Positions 34,191 through 47,074 of a stretch of DNA of 63,222 nt are shown one piece after another. A model generated the notes under the pieces. That model was not told where the DNA came from. It did not search any database and saw only the letters and a program-made list of their open reading frames with translations. Origin of the DNA: Chara braunii (Eukaryota; Streptophyta; Charophyceae; Charales; Characeae); contig BFEA01000661.1 in assembly GCA_003427395.1 (NCBI GenBank), positions 708,644 through 771,865 on the forward strand, in the 5' to 3' direction. Each line of letters begins with the position of its first letter. Position 1 is the first letter of the stretch. The position numbers were made by a program, and so were the translations under genes.

Positions 34191-34645
34191 TCTTTTTTTT
34201 CGTTTTTTTCTTTGGATAGTTCGCTCTTTCATCGTCCATTAACAAATTTATTTTTTTTCCTTTTTTTCATTGAGTTGTTTTTACACTTGACTTTCTCGTC
34301 AAGAAGAATATAACGAAAGCACTCAAAGAAAACTTCTTTGACAAAGAAGTGATGTTCACCAAAACATATAAGAAGACTCGACATTCAACGAACGCCACGG
34401 ATAAAGAAAGTCGTATAAACCGCTACAAGAATTGCCAACGAATGTATAAACCAACAAGAATCGCCAACGAATGCATAAACCAACAATAATACTTCAGAAA
34501 AAATAAACACACTTCTTTGACGAAAGACATACCTAAAAAAATCGTCAGGGACAAAAATATTTGATTCTTTAACGAATTTCTTCAAAATTTCGTTGTGAGT
34601 TTCAGTGTACAATTCGCCGAAGATTTTAAGGCCCATTAACCACGA
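34191..34645. other. No gene recognised; small 29-bp duplication
   Basis: AAGAATYGCCAACGAATG and TATAAACCAAC repeat at 34427 and 34456. Confidence 0.5.
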
Positions 34646-37600
34646 GTGGTAGAGTGTCGTAGAGTAGCGTATTATAGGTTAGAGTAGAGTGTCGTAGAGT
34701 AGACTGCCGAGTCATAGAGTAAAGTAAAGTAGAGTAGAGTAGAGTAAAGTAGAGTATAGTGTCGTAGAATGTCGTAGAAAGCCGTAGAGTACAGCACAGT
34801 AGAGTCCAGTGTTGTAAAGCACAGTGTCGTAGAGTACAGTGTCGTAGAGTACAGTGTCGTAGACTGTCGAAGAGTGTTATAGGATAGAGTATGATATAGT
34901 GTCATCGAGTAGAGTACACTAGAGTCTCGTAGAGTACAGTATTGTAGAGTGTCTTAGAGTAGAGTATAGTAGAGTATAGTAGAGTATAGTAGAGTCAAGT
35001 ATAGTATAGTAGAGTAGGGTAGTGTAGAGTGGGTAGAGTAGAGTGTCGTAGAGTAGAAAAGAGTAGAGTAGAGTGACTTATAGTAGAGTTTTATAAAGAA
35101 CCGTAGAGTGTCGTAAAGTGTCATAGAGTACAAAAGAGTGTAGTAAGAAGAGTACAGTAGAGTAGAGTGTCGTAGTGTTGAAAAATGTCATAGAGTAGAG
35201 TGTCGTTGAGTGTGTAGAGTCTAGTAGAGTACAATAGAGTAATCGTAGAGTAGAGTGTCGTAGAGTAGAGTATTTTAGAGTGTCGTAGAATAGAGTGTCA
35301 TAGAGAAAAGTAAAATATCGCTGAGTAGAGTACAATGTCGTAAGGTAGAGTGTGAGTGTCATAGAGTAGAGTGTCATAGAGAAGAGTACAATGGCGAATA
35401 GTAGAATATTGTGTCGTAGAGTAGAGTAGAGTAGAGTAGAGTGTTGTAGAGTGTTGTAGAGTGTTGTAGAGTGTCGAAGAGTGTCGTTGAGTAGAGTAGG
35501 GTGTCGTAGAGTGAGTAGAGTATTGTATTGTAGAGTAAAGTAGAGTGTCATAGAGAAGAGTATAATGTTGTAAAGTAGAGTGGAGTACGGTGTCGTAGAG
35601 TAGAGTCGAGTGTCCTACAGTGTCAAAGAGAATAATAGAATGTTGTAAAGTACATTAGAGTGTCGTAAAGTAGAGTAGAGTAGAGTAGAGTGTCATAGTG
35701 TAAAGTGTCGTAGAGTAGAGTGTGGTAGAGTGTCTTAGAGTAGAGTAGAGTGTAGTAAAGTAGAGTGTAGTAGAGTAGAGTGTAGTAGAGCAGAGTAGAG
35801 CAAAGTATTGTGGATAGAGAAGAGTAAACTAGAGTGAAGTACAGTAAAGTAGAGTAGAGTAGAGTAAAGTAAAGTAAAGTAAAGTAAAGTAGAGTAAAGT
35901 GTCATACAGTGTGATAGAGTTGAGTATAATATAGTAGAGTGTCGTGGAGTGTCGTACAATTGAGTTGATAGGGTAGAGTAGAGTGTGATAGAGTACAGTA
36001 TCGTAGAGTATAGTGTCATAGAGTAGAGTAGAGTCGAGTGTCGTAGAGTGTGGTAGAGTAGATTATCGTTTAGTGTCGTAGACTGTCGTGGAGTAGAGTA
36101 GAGTGGGTAGAGTAGAGTAGAGTAGAGTAGAGTAGAGTAGAGTAGAGTAGAGTAGAGTAGAGTAGAGTAGAGTACAGTAGAGTAGAGTCTCGTAGAGTAG
36201 AGTATAGTAAAGAATTGTGTCGTAAAGTAGAGTTTTGTAGAGCGCCGTAGAGTGTCATAGAGTACAAAAGTGTGTCGAAGAGTGTAGTGGAGTATAGTAG
36301 AGTAGAGTAGAGTGTCGTAGAGCAGAGTAGAGTATCCTAGAGTAGAGTAGAGTAAATAGAGTAGAGTAAAGTAGAGTACAATATCGTAGAGTAGAGATGA
36401 GTGTCCTAGAGTAGAGTAGAGTGGAGAAGAGTGTCATAAAATGTCGCAGAGTGTAATAGAGTAGATTGTCGTAAAGTAGAGAACAATATCGTAGAGTAGA
36501 GTAGAGTACAGTGTCGTAGAGTAAAATAAAGTGAAGTGTCGTAGAGCAGAGTAGAGTAGAATATCGTAGAGAAGAGTAGAGTAGAGTAGAGTCGAGTATC
36601 GTACAGTGTCGTAGAATAAAGTGTGGTAGAGTACATTGTCGTACAGTGTCGAAGAGTGTCGTAGAGTACAGTATGGTAGAATGTCGTCGAGTCGAGTAGA
36701 GTGTCGTAGAGTAGAATAATGTAGAGTATTTTAAGGTAGAGTAAAGTATAGTAGAGTACAGTAGAATAGTGTAGAGTGGGTAGAGTAAAGTAGAGTAGAA
36801 TATAGTAGAGTATCGTATAGTGTCGTAGAGTAGAGTACAATAGAGTAAATTGTTGTAGAGTAGAGTAGAGTAGAGTAAAGTAAAGTCGAGTAGCGTACAA
36901 TGTCGTAGAGTGTTGTAGAGTGTGGTAGAGTACAGTGTCGTAGAGTGTTGAGGGGTGCCGTATATTAGAGTGTCCTAGAGTAGAGTATGGTAGAGTGTCG
37001 TCGAGTACACTAGAGTAGAGTGTCATAAAGTAGAGTATTGTAGCGTGCCTTAGAATAGAGTATAGTACAGTAGAGTAGAGTAGTTAGAGTGAGCAGAGTA
37101 GAGTGTTGTAGGGTAAAATAGAGTAAAGTACAGTGTCGTATAGTGTCGGAGAATAGAGTATAGTAGAGTAGACTGTCACAGAGTAGAGTGTTGTATAGTA
37201 TAGTAGAGTGTCATAGAGTAGAGTAGAGTTTTGTTGAGTGTCGTAGAGTGTCGTAGAGTGTCATAGAGTACATAAGAGTGTCGTAGAGAAGAGTAGAGTA
37301 GAGTAAAGTGTCGTAGAGTGTTGGAGAATGTCATAGAGTAGAGTGTCGTTGAGAATCGTAGAGTCGAGTACAGTACAGTAGAATAGTCGTAGAGTAGACT
37401 GCCATAGAGTAAAGTAGAGTAGAGTTGAGTGTCGTAGAGTAAAGTTATTTAGAGTGTCTTAAAGTAGAGTGTTATAAAGAAGAGTAGAATGTCGAAGAGT
37501 AGAGTGTTACAAAGAAGAGTAGAGTGTCGTAGATTATATTGTCGTAGAGTAGAGTATGGTAGAGTGTCGTCGAGTCGAGTAGAGTAGAGTGTCATATAGT

Positions 37601-40285
37601 ATAGTATTATAGAGTGTCTTAGAGTAGGGTAGAGTAAGGTAGAGTAGTGTAAAGTGGGTAGAATAGAGTGTTATAGAGTAGAGTAAAGTAGAGTGTCGTA
37701 TAGTGTTGTAGAGTAGATTACAGTAGAGTAAAATGTCATAGAGTATAAAAGAGTGTCGTAGAGTAGAGTAGAGTAGAGAATAGTAGAGTAGAGTAGAGTA
37801 AAGTCGAGTATCTTACAGTATCGTAGAGTGTCGTAGAGTGTTGTAGAGTGTCGTAGAATGTGGTAGAGTACAGTGTCGTAGAGTGTCGAAGAGTGTCGTA
37901 GATTAGAGTATGGTAGAGTGTCGTCGAGTAGAGTAGAGTAAAGTGTCGTAGAGTAAAGTAGAATAAGAGTTGAGTAGAGTTGAGTAGAGTTGGGTAGTGT
38001 AGAGTGTGTGGAGTAGAGTGTTGTAGAGTAAAGTAGAGTACAGTACAGTATCGTATAGTGTCGGAGAATAGAGTAAAGTAGAGTAGAGTGTCGTAGAGTG
38101 TCGTATAGTGTCGTAGAGTAGAGTAGAGTAGAGTAGAGTTTTGTAGAGTGTCGTAGAGTACAGAAGTAGAGTGTTGTAGAATGTCGTAGAGTAGAGTATC
38201 GTTGAGTGTCGTTGAGTGTCGTAGAGTCGAGTAGAGTACATTAGAGTAGTCGTAGGGTAGACTGTCGTAGAGTAGAGTAGTTTAGAGTATCGTAGAGTAG
38301 AGTATTATAGAGAAGAGTAGAATGTCGCAGAGTAGAGTAGAATGTCGTAGAGTAAAGTATTGCAGAGTGTCGTGAAGAAGAGTGTCATAAAGAAGAGTGT
38401 CATAAAGAAGAGTAGAATGTCACGGAGTAGAATACAATGTCGTAGACTACAGTAGAGTACAGTAAAGTGTTAAAGAGTGTCGTAGAGTGTCGTAGAGTGT
38501 CATTGAGTAGAGTAGAGTGTCGTTGAGTAGAGTGTCATAAAGTAGAGTGTTGTAGAGTAGAGTAGCGTGTTCTAGAATGTCGTAGAGTATAGTATAGTAG
38601 AATGTCGTAAAGAGACTTGAGTGTCCTACAGTATCGTAGAGTAGAATAGAATGTTGTAGAGTAGAGTAGAGTGTCGTAGGATAGAGTGTCGTAGGGTAGA
38701 GTGTCGTAGAATGTTGTAGAGTGTTTCACAATAGAGTAGATTGTGGTACAGTGGATTGTAGTAGAGTAGAGTAGCGTAAAGTAGAGTGGGTATAGTAGAG
38801 TAAAGTAGAGTACAGTAGAGTACAGTAGAGTAGAGTAGAGTAGAGGAGAGTAAAGTAGATTAGAATGTCATATAGTGTCATAGAGTATCGTAGAGTAAAG
38901 TGTTATAGAGTAGAGTAGAGTAGAGTAGAGTAGAGTAGAGTAGAGTAGAGTAGACTCGGAGTAGAGTGTCGTAAAGCAGAGTAGAGTAGAGTAGAGTAGA
39001 GTAAAGTAGAGTAGAGCAGAGTAGATTAGAGTGGAGTACAATAGTGTAGAGTATCGAAGAGCAAAGTAGAGAAGAGTATAGTAGAGAGCCATAGAGTAGA
39101 GTAGAGTAGAGTTGAGTAAAATAGAGTTGAGTAGAGTAGAGTTGAATAGGGTACAATGTCGTAGAGTAGAGCAGAGTGTCGTAGAGCAGAGGAGAGGAGA
39201 GTAGAGTGTTATAGAGTGTCACAGAGTACAGTAGAGTAGATTGTCGTAGAGTAGAGTACAAAATCGTAAAGTAGGGTATAGTAGAGTGTCGTAGATTAGA
39301 GTAGAGTAAAGTATCGTAGAGGAGAGGAGAGTTTAGTGTCATAGAGTAGAGCAATGTGTGGTAGATTAGAATAGATTAGAGTAAACTAGAGTAGATTAGA
39401 GTAGAGTCGAGTGTCGTAGAGAGGATCGTGGAGTGTTGTAGAGTAGAGTGTCGTACAGTGTCGTAAAGTGTCGTAAAGTGTCGTAGAGTAGAGTAGAGTA
39501 GAGTCGAATGTTGTCCAGTATAGCAAAATAGAGTGTCGTAATATAGAGTATTGTAGAGGGTAGTAGAGTAGAGTAGAGTCCAGTAGTGTAGAGTGGGTAG
39601 ACTAGAGTATAGTGTTGTAGAGTACAACAAAGTGTCGTAGAGTATTATAGAGTAGATTAGATTATCATAAGGTGCCGCAAAGTATAGTAGAGTAGATTGT
39701 CGTAGAGTAAAGTACAGTCTCATAGAGTAGAGTACAGTAGAGTGTCGCAGAGAAGAGTAGAGTGAAGTGTCTAAGAGAAGAGTTGAGTAGAGTAGAGTGT
39801 CGTAGAGTAGAGTAGAGTAGTAGAGTAGAGTAGACTGTCGTAGAGTAGAGTAGCATGTCATTGAGTGTTGTAGAGTACAGTAGAGTCTGAGTGTCATAGA
39901 GTATCGTCGAGTGTCGTCAAGTATCGTAGAATGTCGTAGAGTAGATTGTTGTAGAGTGACGTAGAGTATAGTAGAGTAGAGTAGAGTACAGCATAGTGGA
40001 GTAGATTAGATTAGATTAGAGTAGAGTAGAGTAGAGCAGAGTGTCGTAGAGTAAAGTAGAGTAGATTAGAGCAAAGTTTTGTTCAGTGTCGTAGAGTGTC
40101 GTAGAGTCTCATAGAGTGTCGTAGAAGAGAGTAGAGTGGAGTAAAGTAGAGTAAAGTAGAGTAGAGTAAAGCAGAGTAGAAAAAAGTAGAGTAGAGTGGA
40201 GTAGAGCAGAGTAGAGTAGAGTAGAGTACAGTCAAGTACACTGTCGTAGAGTAGAGTAGAGTAGAGTGTCGTAGAGTGTCGTAAT
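34646..40285. repeat. 5.6-kb satellite of AGAGT pentamers with GTGTCGT spacers
   Basis: The whole interval is built from GTAGA/AGAGT pentamers interrupted by TGTCGTAGAGT blocks and point variants (GTCATAGAGT, GTTGTAGAGT). Purest at 36110-36170. Because 5 is not a multiple of 3, all frames become Tyr/Ser/Thr/Leu repeats on the minus strand (LLYSTLLYST, TLYDTLRHST) and stay open for up to ~200 codons. These are by-products, not genes. It is not one of the standard telomere repeats I know. Confidence 0.95.
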
Positions 40286-40287
40286 GT

Positions 40288-40590
40288 TGAGTGTGTGTGT
40301 GTGTGAATGTGCGTGTGTGTATAACGTGTCTGCGTGTGTATGTGTGTGTGTGCCCCCATGTGTGTGTGTGTATGTGTGCATGTGTCTGTTTGTCTGTATG
40401 TTTGTTTGTGTACGTCTATGTGCCCACATGTGGGTGGGTGGGTGTATGTGTGTGTGTGTGTGTGTGTGTGTCTGTTTGTGTGTCTGTGTGTATGTGTGTG
40501 TGTGCCCCCTTGCGTGTGTATGTGTGTGTGTGTGTTAGTGAGTGTGTCTGTGCGTGTCACGTGTGTGTGTGTGTGTGTGTGTGTGTCATA
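40288..40590. repeat. TG-rich microsatellite/minisatellite
   Basis: GTGTGTGTGTGTATG-type tract with imperfect longer-order repetition (GTATGTGTGTGTGTGCCCCC occurs near 40337 and 40491). Confidence 0.9.
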
Positions 40591-40861
40591 GAGTAATTGT
40601 TTTTTTTTCAAAGTAGTGGGCCAGCCCCCTGGCCCATATCATGCATCACCACACACAAAACCCGCAACCCCTAAGAAGTGCCTATGAATTTTTTTTTTCC
40701 TTATAAATAGTTAATCCACCGCTACTCCCTCCTTTTCATATTGGGGGGGATCGGTAGCACAGGTTCATGAGGGCTGTCGGTACCACAATGGGGAGGGATG
40801 GCAAGCTGCAACCATGTACATACATCGAATTGCCGCCGTGATATTTTTTTGCAGTTGAAAT

Positions 40862-40882
40862 ATATATATATCGTCACAAACA

Positions 40883-40948
<66 letters not shown>

Positions 40949-40965
40949 TCACAAACAGAACTGCC
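40862..40965. repeat. (AT)n tract bounded by direct repeats
   Basis: TATATCGTCACAAACAGAA occurs at both ends of a ~65-bp AT run. Confidence 0.85.
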
Positions 40966-40976
40966 CGGTAAAACCG

Positions 40977-41229
40977 NNNNNNNNNNNNNNNNNNNNNNNN
41001 NNNNNNNNNNNNNNNNNNNNNNNNNNNNNNNNNNNNNNNNNNNNNNNNNNNNNNNNNNNNNNNNNNNNNNNNNNNNNNNNNNNNNNNNNNNNNNNNNNNN
41101 NNNNNNNNNNNNNNNNNNNNNNNNNNNNNNNNNNNNNNNNNNNNNNNNNNNNNNNNNNNNNNNNNNNNNNNNNNNNNNNNNNNNNNNNNNNNNNNNNNNN
41201 NNNNNNNNNNNNNNNNNNNNNNNNNNNNN
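40977..41229. other. Assembly gap (253 Ns)
   Basis: Run of unknown bases just after the (AT)n tract. Confidence 0.98.
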
Positions 41230-41429
41230 ACACCCTCCCATTTTCAGATTTCTTGACGTTTTGCTTTCAGGTGTGGGTGGGGGTGGGCGGGTGGGTGGGT
41301 GGTTGGGGGGGCGGAAGTGCGGGCACCAGGCACCCGCCCGGATGCCTTTTGAATCGAGAGGGGGGAACGATAACTAACTGAAACCGACAGTCGAGGACGG
41401 CGACGGACACATGTGTGTGGGTGACAGTC

Positions 41430-41760
41430 AATGACCGGCGGCGGAAAACGACATAAGGGGCAACGAAAATTCCGGAAAGCTACACGGAAGACGTGGGGGG
41501 AACGAAAGAGTTCCGAAACCAGGGAAAAAAAAAAAAAACCGTCGGGCAACGCCGAGGAAAAAAAAAAAAAAAACGTCGGGAAGCGACACGATGACAAAGA
41601 AAACAGGACGAAAGCTAAAAAAACGTCGGGAAGTGACACGGAAGACGCAGGGCGAACGAAAGAGTCCTAACAGGAACACCGCAAAAAAGCAAAGAAAAAA
41701 ACCACCACGTAACGCCCCGAAAAAGAAAAACAAAAAGGAAAAAAAAAGTCGGCGGTCGCT
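41430..41760. repeat. Degenerate purine-rich tandem repeat
   Basis: AACGTCGGGAAGYGACACG, ACGGAAGACG and GGCGAACGAAAGAGT recur (41487, 41570, 41622, 41637) with A-runs between. Lys/Arg-rich frames are low complexity. Confidence 0.65.
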
Positions 41761-41967
41761 TATCGAACGGCGGGTGCTTCAAGATATTCGCTCGCATCTA
41801 CGCCCGCCACCACCTGACCCCGTGAGCGAGCACTCTCGTTTCATGGCGCGCTGTAAACATTTCGGCACGCGCGCCCCTCTGCACAATCCCCTGCCCTCGA
41901 TCACCGGCGCGCGACGGACCATCAACCTCCCCGCGCGACCAATGTTGCTTAAGGATGAGGATAAGGA

Positions 41968-42062
41968 TATGTAATATATAAATATATAAATATATATATA
42001 AAATATAATATATAAATATAAATATATATAATATAAATATATATGTATATATATACATATAC

Positions 42063-42117
<55 letters not shown>
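41968..42117. repeat. (AT)n and (GA)n microsatellites
   Basis: ATATAAATATATA-type tract, then GA repeats from about 42064 to 42117. Confidence 0.95.
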
Positions 42118-42120
<3 letters not shown>

Positions 42121-42343
42121 TTCCTCCCTCTTCGTCTGTGTCTGTAGTAAGGGGTTCTGTCGAGCGGCTGGATATGACGTTCGGTTGAGTAGGAGAAATG
42201 TGGACAAAGGGGAAGAACAAGCGGAGAGAACCAGCAGGTAGAGGGGCGCTGAAGAGTAGGAGAAAAGAGGGAGGACGGAAAGGACGAGCGGGAGCGAAGG
42301 GGAGCAGAAAGCAAGGGGAGTTGGGCGAGTGGTGTGGAGAACC

Positions 42344-42457
42344 GTGTCACACCGCTCGCAATAGTATAAAATGAGAATGAACCGTCTGCTAGAACATGAA
42401 AAGATACACCATCATAATTTTATTTTTTTGCATTCAGTGAGTGGTGCAGCAAGCCCC
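42344..42457. mobile_element. TIR element, family 2, diverged copy g
   Basis: The interior TATAAAATGAGAATGAACC and AGAACATGAAAAGATACAC match copies d and f well. The ends (GTGTCACACCGCTCGC and GTGAGTGGTGCAGCAAGCCC) are recognisable but mutated. Confidence 0.65.
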
Positions 42458-43061
42458 CAACAAGCACGGATGTGAATCTAATGAAAGTATGCAACGAAAG
42501 GAAACAAAAGGTAAAAAAAAATGCCCCCTAATTTTTCATTTTCGAGGGATTATGTAGAAAAAAAAACCTCACCCAAAAAGAAAAATGGACGCCGCCTCAT
42601 GTCATCAAACACAACCGCTCTCACGTAACGGCAGTCCTCCTACGTTTTCTCGCCCCCACGACCACTCACAAGACTGGTCCGTCTCTTGCCCCGGACCGCA
42701 CTCTTCCCATGCAATGCATAACGCCCTCCAAACCCCCTTAACGGTCATCAACGTGTTGAAAACGGTAAATGCCCGCTACACGACAAAAGTCTCCAGAGCA
42801 AAACGCAGCCCCCCTGGTTGTGAGCACACACAAACACACTGACTATCTTTTGCCGAGTGGGTGGAGAACGGCGCTAGCGCTAGCGTCCTAATGCCAGCAG
42901 ACCGTTAGGGTCCGGTTGCCCCGGCTAGACTAGCGCCCGGGGAGGAGGGCTCCTCGATTGCTAGGGGTGCACATGCGCCCGACAGGCGCACGTGGCTCCT
43001 TGGCTGCCACGTGACACCTGTTGTTTGGTGACAAGGAAGTCCCACTTAGCATCCACCGTGA
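42458..43061. other. No gene recognised
   Basis: Unique GC-moderate sequence. GCGCTAGCGCTAGCG at about 42871-42885 is a small palindrome. Confidence 0.45.
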
Positions 43062-43591
43062 GTGTGTCAAGTGTTATTGAAGAAGAGTAATCATGGCACG
43101 GTTCTCTGGGCGAGAGATGGAGTTGGTGGGGGACTCGGAGTGACAACATGGAGCGGAGAAATGGTTGATCACCTTCGACGAGGGATGTTTGCAGCTGTAG
43201 TCGATTGTGAGGGTGTTGTCATCATGGTGGCAGGAAAGGCCAGAGGTCGAAGGGGGGTAACCTTTCTGTCTCAGTGGCTGGAAGACAGGATACAGGACAT
43301 GTTGGAGATCATGTGGTAGCTGGAGGAGGGGCCGGATCCCCGGCTAGAAGACTGCATCGATTGGATAAGGACGGATGTTAAGCTGGGAGCGTGCAAAGCA
43401 CTTTTTACAAAGGGTCGCAACCTGCTGGAGGGTAGGCATGACATGGGCGAGATGAGAGAGAGGGTTGCAGATTGCAAGTTGATCACGATGACGGGTGAGA
43501 ACGAAACGGAAGAGGAGCAGATAGTGGCGAAGTTGACAACGATGACATCAACAACAACCACAATAACAACATCAGCAATATCGGCAGCAAT

Positions 43592-43638
<47 letters not shown>

Positions 43639-43730
43639 ACATCGCAACGATACCATCACCAACAACAGCGGCCACACCAACGGTGGTGATGGAGTTGGCA
43701 GCGGTGAAGATGACAACATCAACAGAGGCG

Positions 43731-43770
<40 letters not shown>

Positions 43771-43925
43771 CGACAACAACTGATAACATTATCAGCATCA
43801 ACGGTGACAAGGGGGTGGGCAGTAAAGACGATGATAACGGTGGAGAGGGCAGCAACAACAACAACAATAACAAAACAAAAAACAACAACACGAAAGATGA
43901 CGTCAACCGGGTGGGAGTGGGATAG
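43062..43925 (+). pseudogene. Decayed reading frame of unknown type, with poly-Thr tract
   Basis: One frame runs from about 43062 to 43925 interrupted only by a TAG at 43317. Before the simple repeat it reads like ordinary protein (FLSQWLEDRIQDMLEIMW, then RLEDCIDWIRTDVKLGACKA, then LFTKGRNLLEGRHDMGEM). From about 43545 an (ACA)n microsatellite turns it into poly-Thr. The opposite strand is also open because of the repeat. No family recognised. Could be a relic of a host or mobile-element gene, or chance. Confidence 0.3.
43545..43890. repeat. (ACA)n trinucleotide repeat, interrupted
   Basis: Long ACAACAACA runs at about 43590-43640, 43730-43780 and 43853-43890. Confidence 0.95.
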
Positions 43926-44322
43926 ACGATCTCCCCTTTATTGACTGGAGTTGACCGGCCCTGAAATTCCAATCACGAAGTGGTGTTGAATGCCCCCCAA
44001 GGGGAGGTAGGTTGCTTAGGGTTTCATGTGTCTCAATTTGATTTGCTGGTTGGAGTGATCGATTGAAAATGCTTTTCGTTAGGATTACTCTACATGGGCA
44101 GGAGGTCAATCCTTCTCTTGTGCGCAGGGAAGTAATCAATGCCTGTGCTGTTTCCGGAGAATCGGATATGGTTGATATGGAGGTACGAGTTTTTTCTTCA
44201 TGCGACACATATTGATGTATGAACACAGACTGTATTGAATGCACACGATGATATCTCTACACATCACTCTATAGGGACGCTGGACCTGATTTCCAGCTCA
44301 TATACATCATATCATTGTCAAG

Positions 44323-44366
44323 GCACGCTGGACCCGATTTCCAGCAGGTGCTGCTCCCCACCAATA
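44323..44366 (+). repeat. Dispersed repeat fragment (copy at 20525-20566)
   Basis: GCACGCTGGACCCGATTTCC, AGCAGGTGCTGCTCCCCACC and AATA. A partial copy lies just before it at 44274-44299. Confidence 0.7.
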
Positions 44367-44429
44367 GATGGAGCCTTCAACGCTGGGACCTACAGGGGCC
44401 GCCATATACGAAGTTCAAAAAATTAAAAA

Positions 44430-44710
44430 AATAAATAAAACACAAACACAAGTACACCCGTGATGGCCAAAGACGCTACCATACCGAACGGGGTGAAACA
44501 CACCACAGACAACCCACACAGACAAACACACTTACAGCCGTGATGGCCAAAGACCCTACCGACAGCGAACAGGGGGAGCAAGCCAAGCCTACTATCTCTT
44601 TTTTTCTTTTTCTTCTTTTTTTTCAGATCGTTTGGCACCAAGAGTGCCGCAGGCGGTGAGTAGGGGCTGAACCCACGACCTCATGAATGGCACTTGCGTG
44701 CCTACCCCTT
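44430..44710 (-). mobile_element. tRNA-derived SINE (family B) with duplicated tail
   Basis: The minus strand starts with GTAGGCACGCAAGTGCC and a B box GGGTTCAGCCCC, then AGTGCC/TTGGTGCCAA, and ends with two tandem copies of GTCTTTGGCCATCACGG plus a TGTG-rich stretch. Matches 25134-25330, which has one tail copy. Confidence 0.8.
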
Positions 44711-44940
44711 TTTTTTGGTCTCACACCCGTGCTTTACCACAGTTTTTTTTGTGGGCCCTTTGTTTTTTTTTCACACATACGGGCGCGGGCTACGTTCTCG
44801 CTGCAGGCGGTCCAGTTTTGTCTTTTTGACGTTTGGTGAGCGGGGAGTCTAGGCCCGTGATCGAGTGATTGGGACAAGGCCCCGGTAGAGAAGAGTGGAA
44901 AGAGCATCCAGGACCGGTTCTCGAGGGGCCGGAATTCCTT

Positions 44941-45609
<669 letters not shown>

Positions 45610-45662
45610 ACCGGCGGCGCTGTGTTGCGTCCTGCCGGATCTGCGCCATCTGCGCTTTCANC

Positions 45663-45678
45663 GGTGTTTTCTAACACC
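45663..45678 (+). terminator. Histone mRNA 3' stem-loop
   Basis: GGTGTT, loop TTCT, AACACC: a 6-bp stem and 4-nt loop at the expected distance after the H4 stop. This is the architecture bound by stem-loop binding protein in animals and some algae; land-plant histone mRNAs are instead polyadenylated and lack it. The purine-rich U7 site of animals is not obvious. Confidence 0.85.
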
Positions 45679-47060
45679 ACCGTTCCTCTGACATTTCCGT
45701 CTCTCTGAGTGTACGGAATGCCTTTTCCGCTTTATTCCCGTATCTGCACTGTTATCTCTTCTTTCCCTACCTACGACTTTTCTACATCCTCTTCAGCACA
45801 GCTGTTTAGGGCCGTTGTTGTCTCACCTGAACTCCGACCTCCTCGCCGTTCTGTAGGTCGGGGCATCTCTGCTTTCTCTTCCGTTGGGTCTCCCTCCTTG
45901 TAGTCCCCCTGGTTCACCGCCTTCTCTCTCTTCCCATGTTCACCGCCCTCTTCCTGGACCCTTAGGCTTGGTTGCTCTCCGTTCTCCTGTTGTTGTTCTC
46001 TCGTTGTGTCCCTGGCTCCACTGCTGTCTCCCTCTCTCTGAGTTAGCCGCCGTCTCCATGGAGTCTTAAGCTTGGCTGCCCTCTTGCCGCCTTTGTCCTC
46101 TCTGTCGTCGAATCGGGGCATTATCACTTGCATGNCTCTGTCCTCTCTGACGCGACGTGCGTGCATTTTCGGTCCTGCGCTTTTTTGTCGGGGGTTTGTT
46201 GTTAGCAGCTTGATGTCTGTGTATATCTCTCTTTTCCAGCATCGCATTTTTTTACTGTTGCTTACGCTCTCCGTCCAGTTAACGGTAGCCGTGGAACGTG
46301 GTATGTGTTTGGGGTATCGCTTGTCTTCGGCTGGAGGGAAACGAGGAAGCGAACGACAAGTGATATCTAATTGTGATGGCGATTGACGTGGTTTTTGCTA
46401 TTCAGTGATTTGACATTGGTGCAGATTTACATTGGTGCAGATGTGGAAGGCATAGCTGTCGATGAAGGTTGAAATGGAAGCAAGCAGTTCCCGTTAGCGA
46501 TGTGACTCGACTGCTTGACTTACGCAAGTGTGTGGAGAGTGGAGAGGGAGGGCTCAGAAGGTTATGGTTGTGGTGCAGGTAAGTAACAGGATGTTATGAG
46601 ATGTTTGTAAATTCGGAGAATTCGAGTGTTTTTCTGTTGTCGAGGATACGAGGAAACGAATATTGTCGACGTAAAGTTCGAATTGTAGACGCCTGGTAGG
46701 GGTATGGAGGACGCGGAGTGTGTCGGTCAGCTTCGATGTTCAATTGTGATGATGGGTGTCGTGGCGTGTGCTTAATTGTCTTGGGCATGGTCACATCACG
46801 CGTCCATACTCGAATACAACGCCCTGTCGAAATTATTCGTATCGTTTGTCTTCTCCCTCTGAGCCTGCGGTTTACCGGCCAGTTCTGTTCGACAACATAT
46901 ATATCAAATATATAGACATAATCTATATTCGTAGTATAATATTTACGTAGAAAATGGATATCTAGGTTTAAGATATCGAACATGGATATCTATGTTGATA
47001 CATTATTTGTGTATAAAATTGATATAATCGGAAATAGATATCTATATATTCACGTAATAT
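45679..47060. other. Pyrimidine-rich 3' flank, then AT-rich DNA; no gene recognised
   Basis: 45700-46100 is C/T-rich like the flank of the RPS29 locus. A fragment near 46810 (CGAATACAACGCCC) recalls the family 1 MITE end. ATATCTA-rich sequence lies around 46890-47060. Confidence 0.5.
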
Positions 47061-47074
47061 TCAGCCTTCATATA

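Noticed and set aside
34646-40285. Telomeric array
   Set aside because: The pentamer AGAGT/GTAGA does not match the TTTAGGG or TTAGG types I know, the array is degenerate and it is internal to the window.
34672-40600. Many long minus-strand reading frames of Tyr/Ser/Thr/Leu repeats
   Set aside because: They are direct consequences of the AGAGT pentamer satellite, shift frame with each spacer, and lack any non-repetitive sequence.
43271-43972. Minus-strand 233-codon frame rich in Val/Leu
   Set aside because: Produced by the complement of the (ACA)n repeat. The plus strand reads more like protein outside the repeat.
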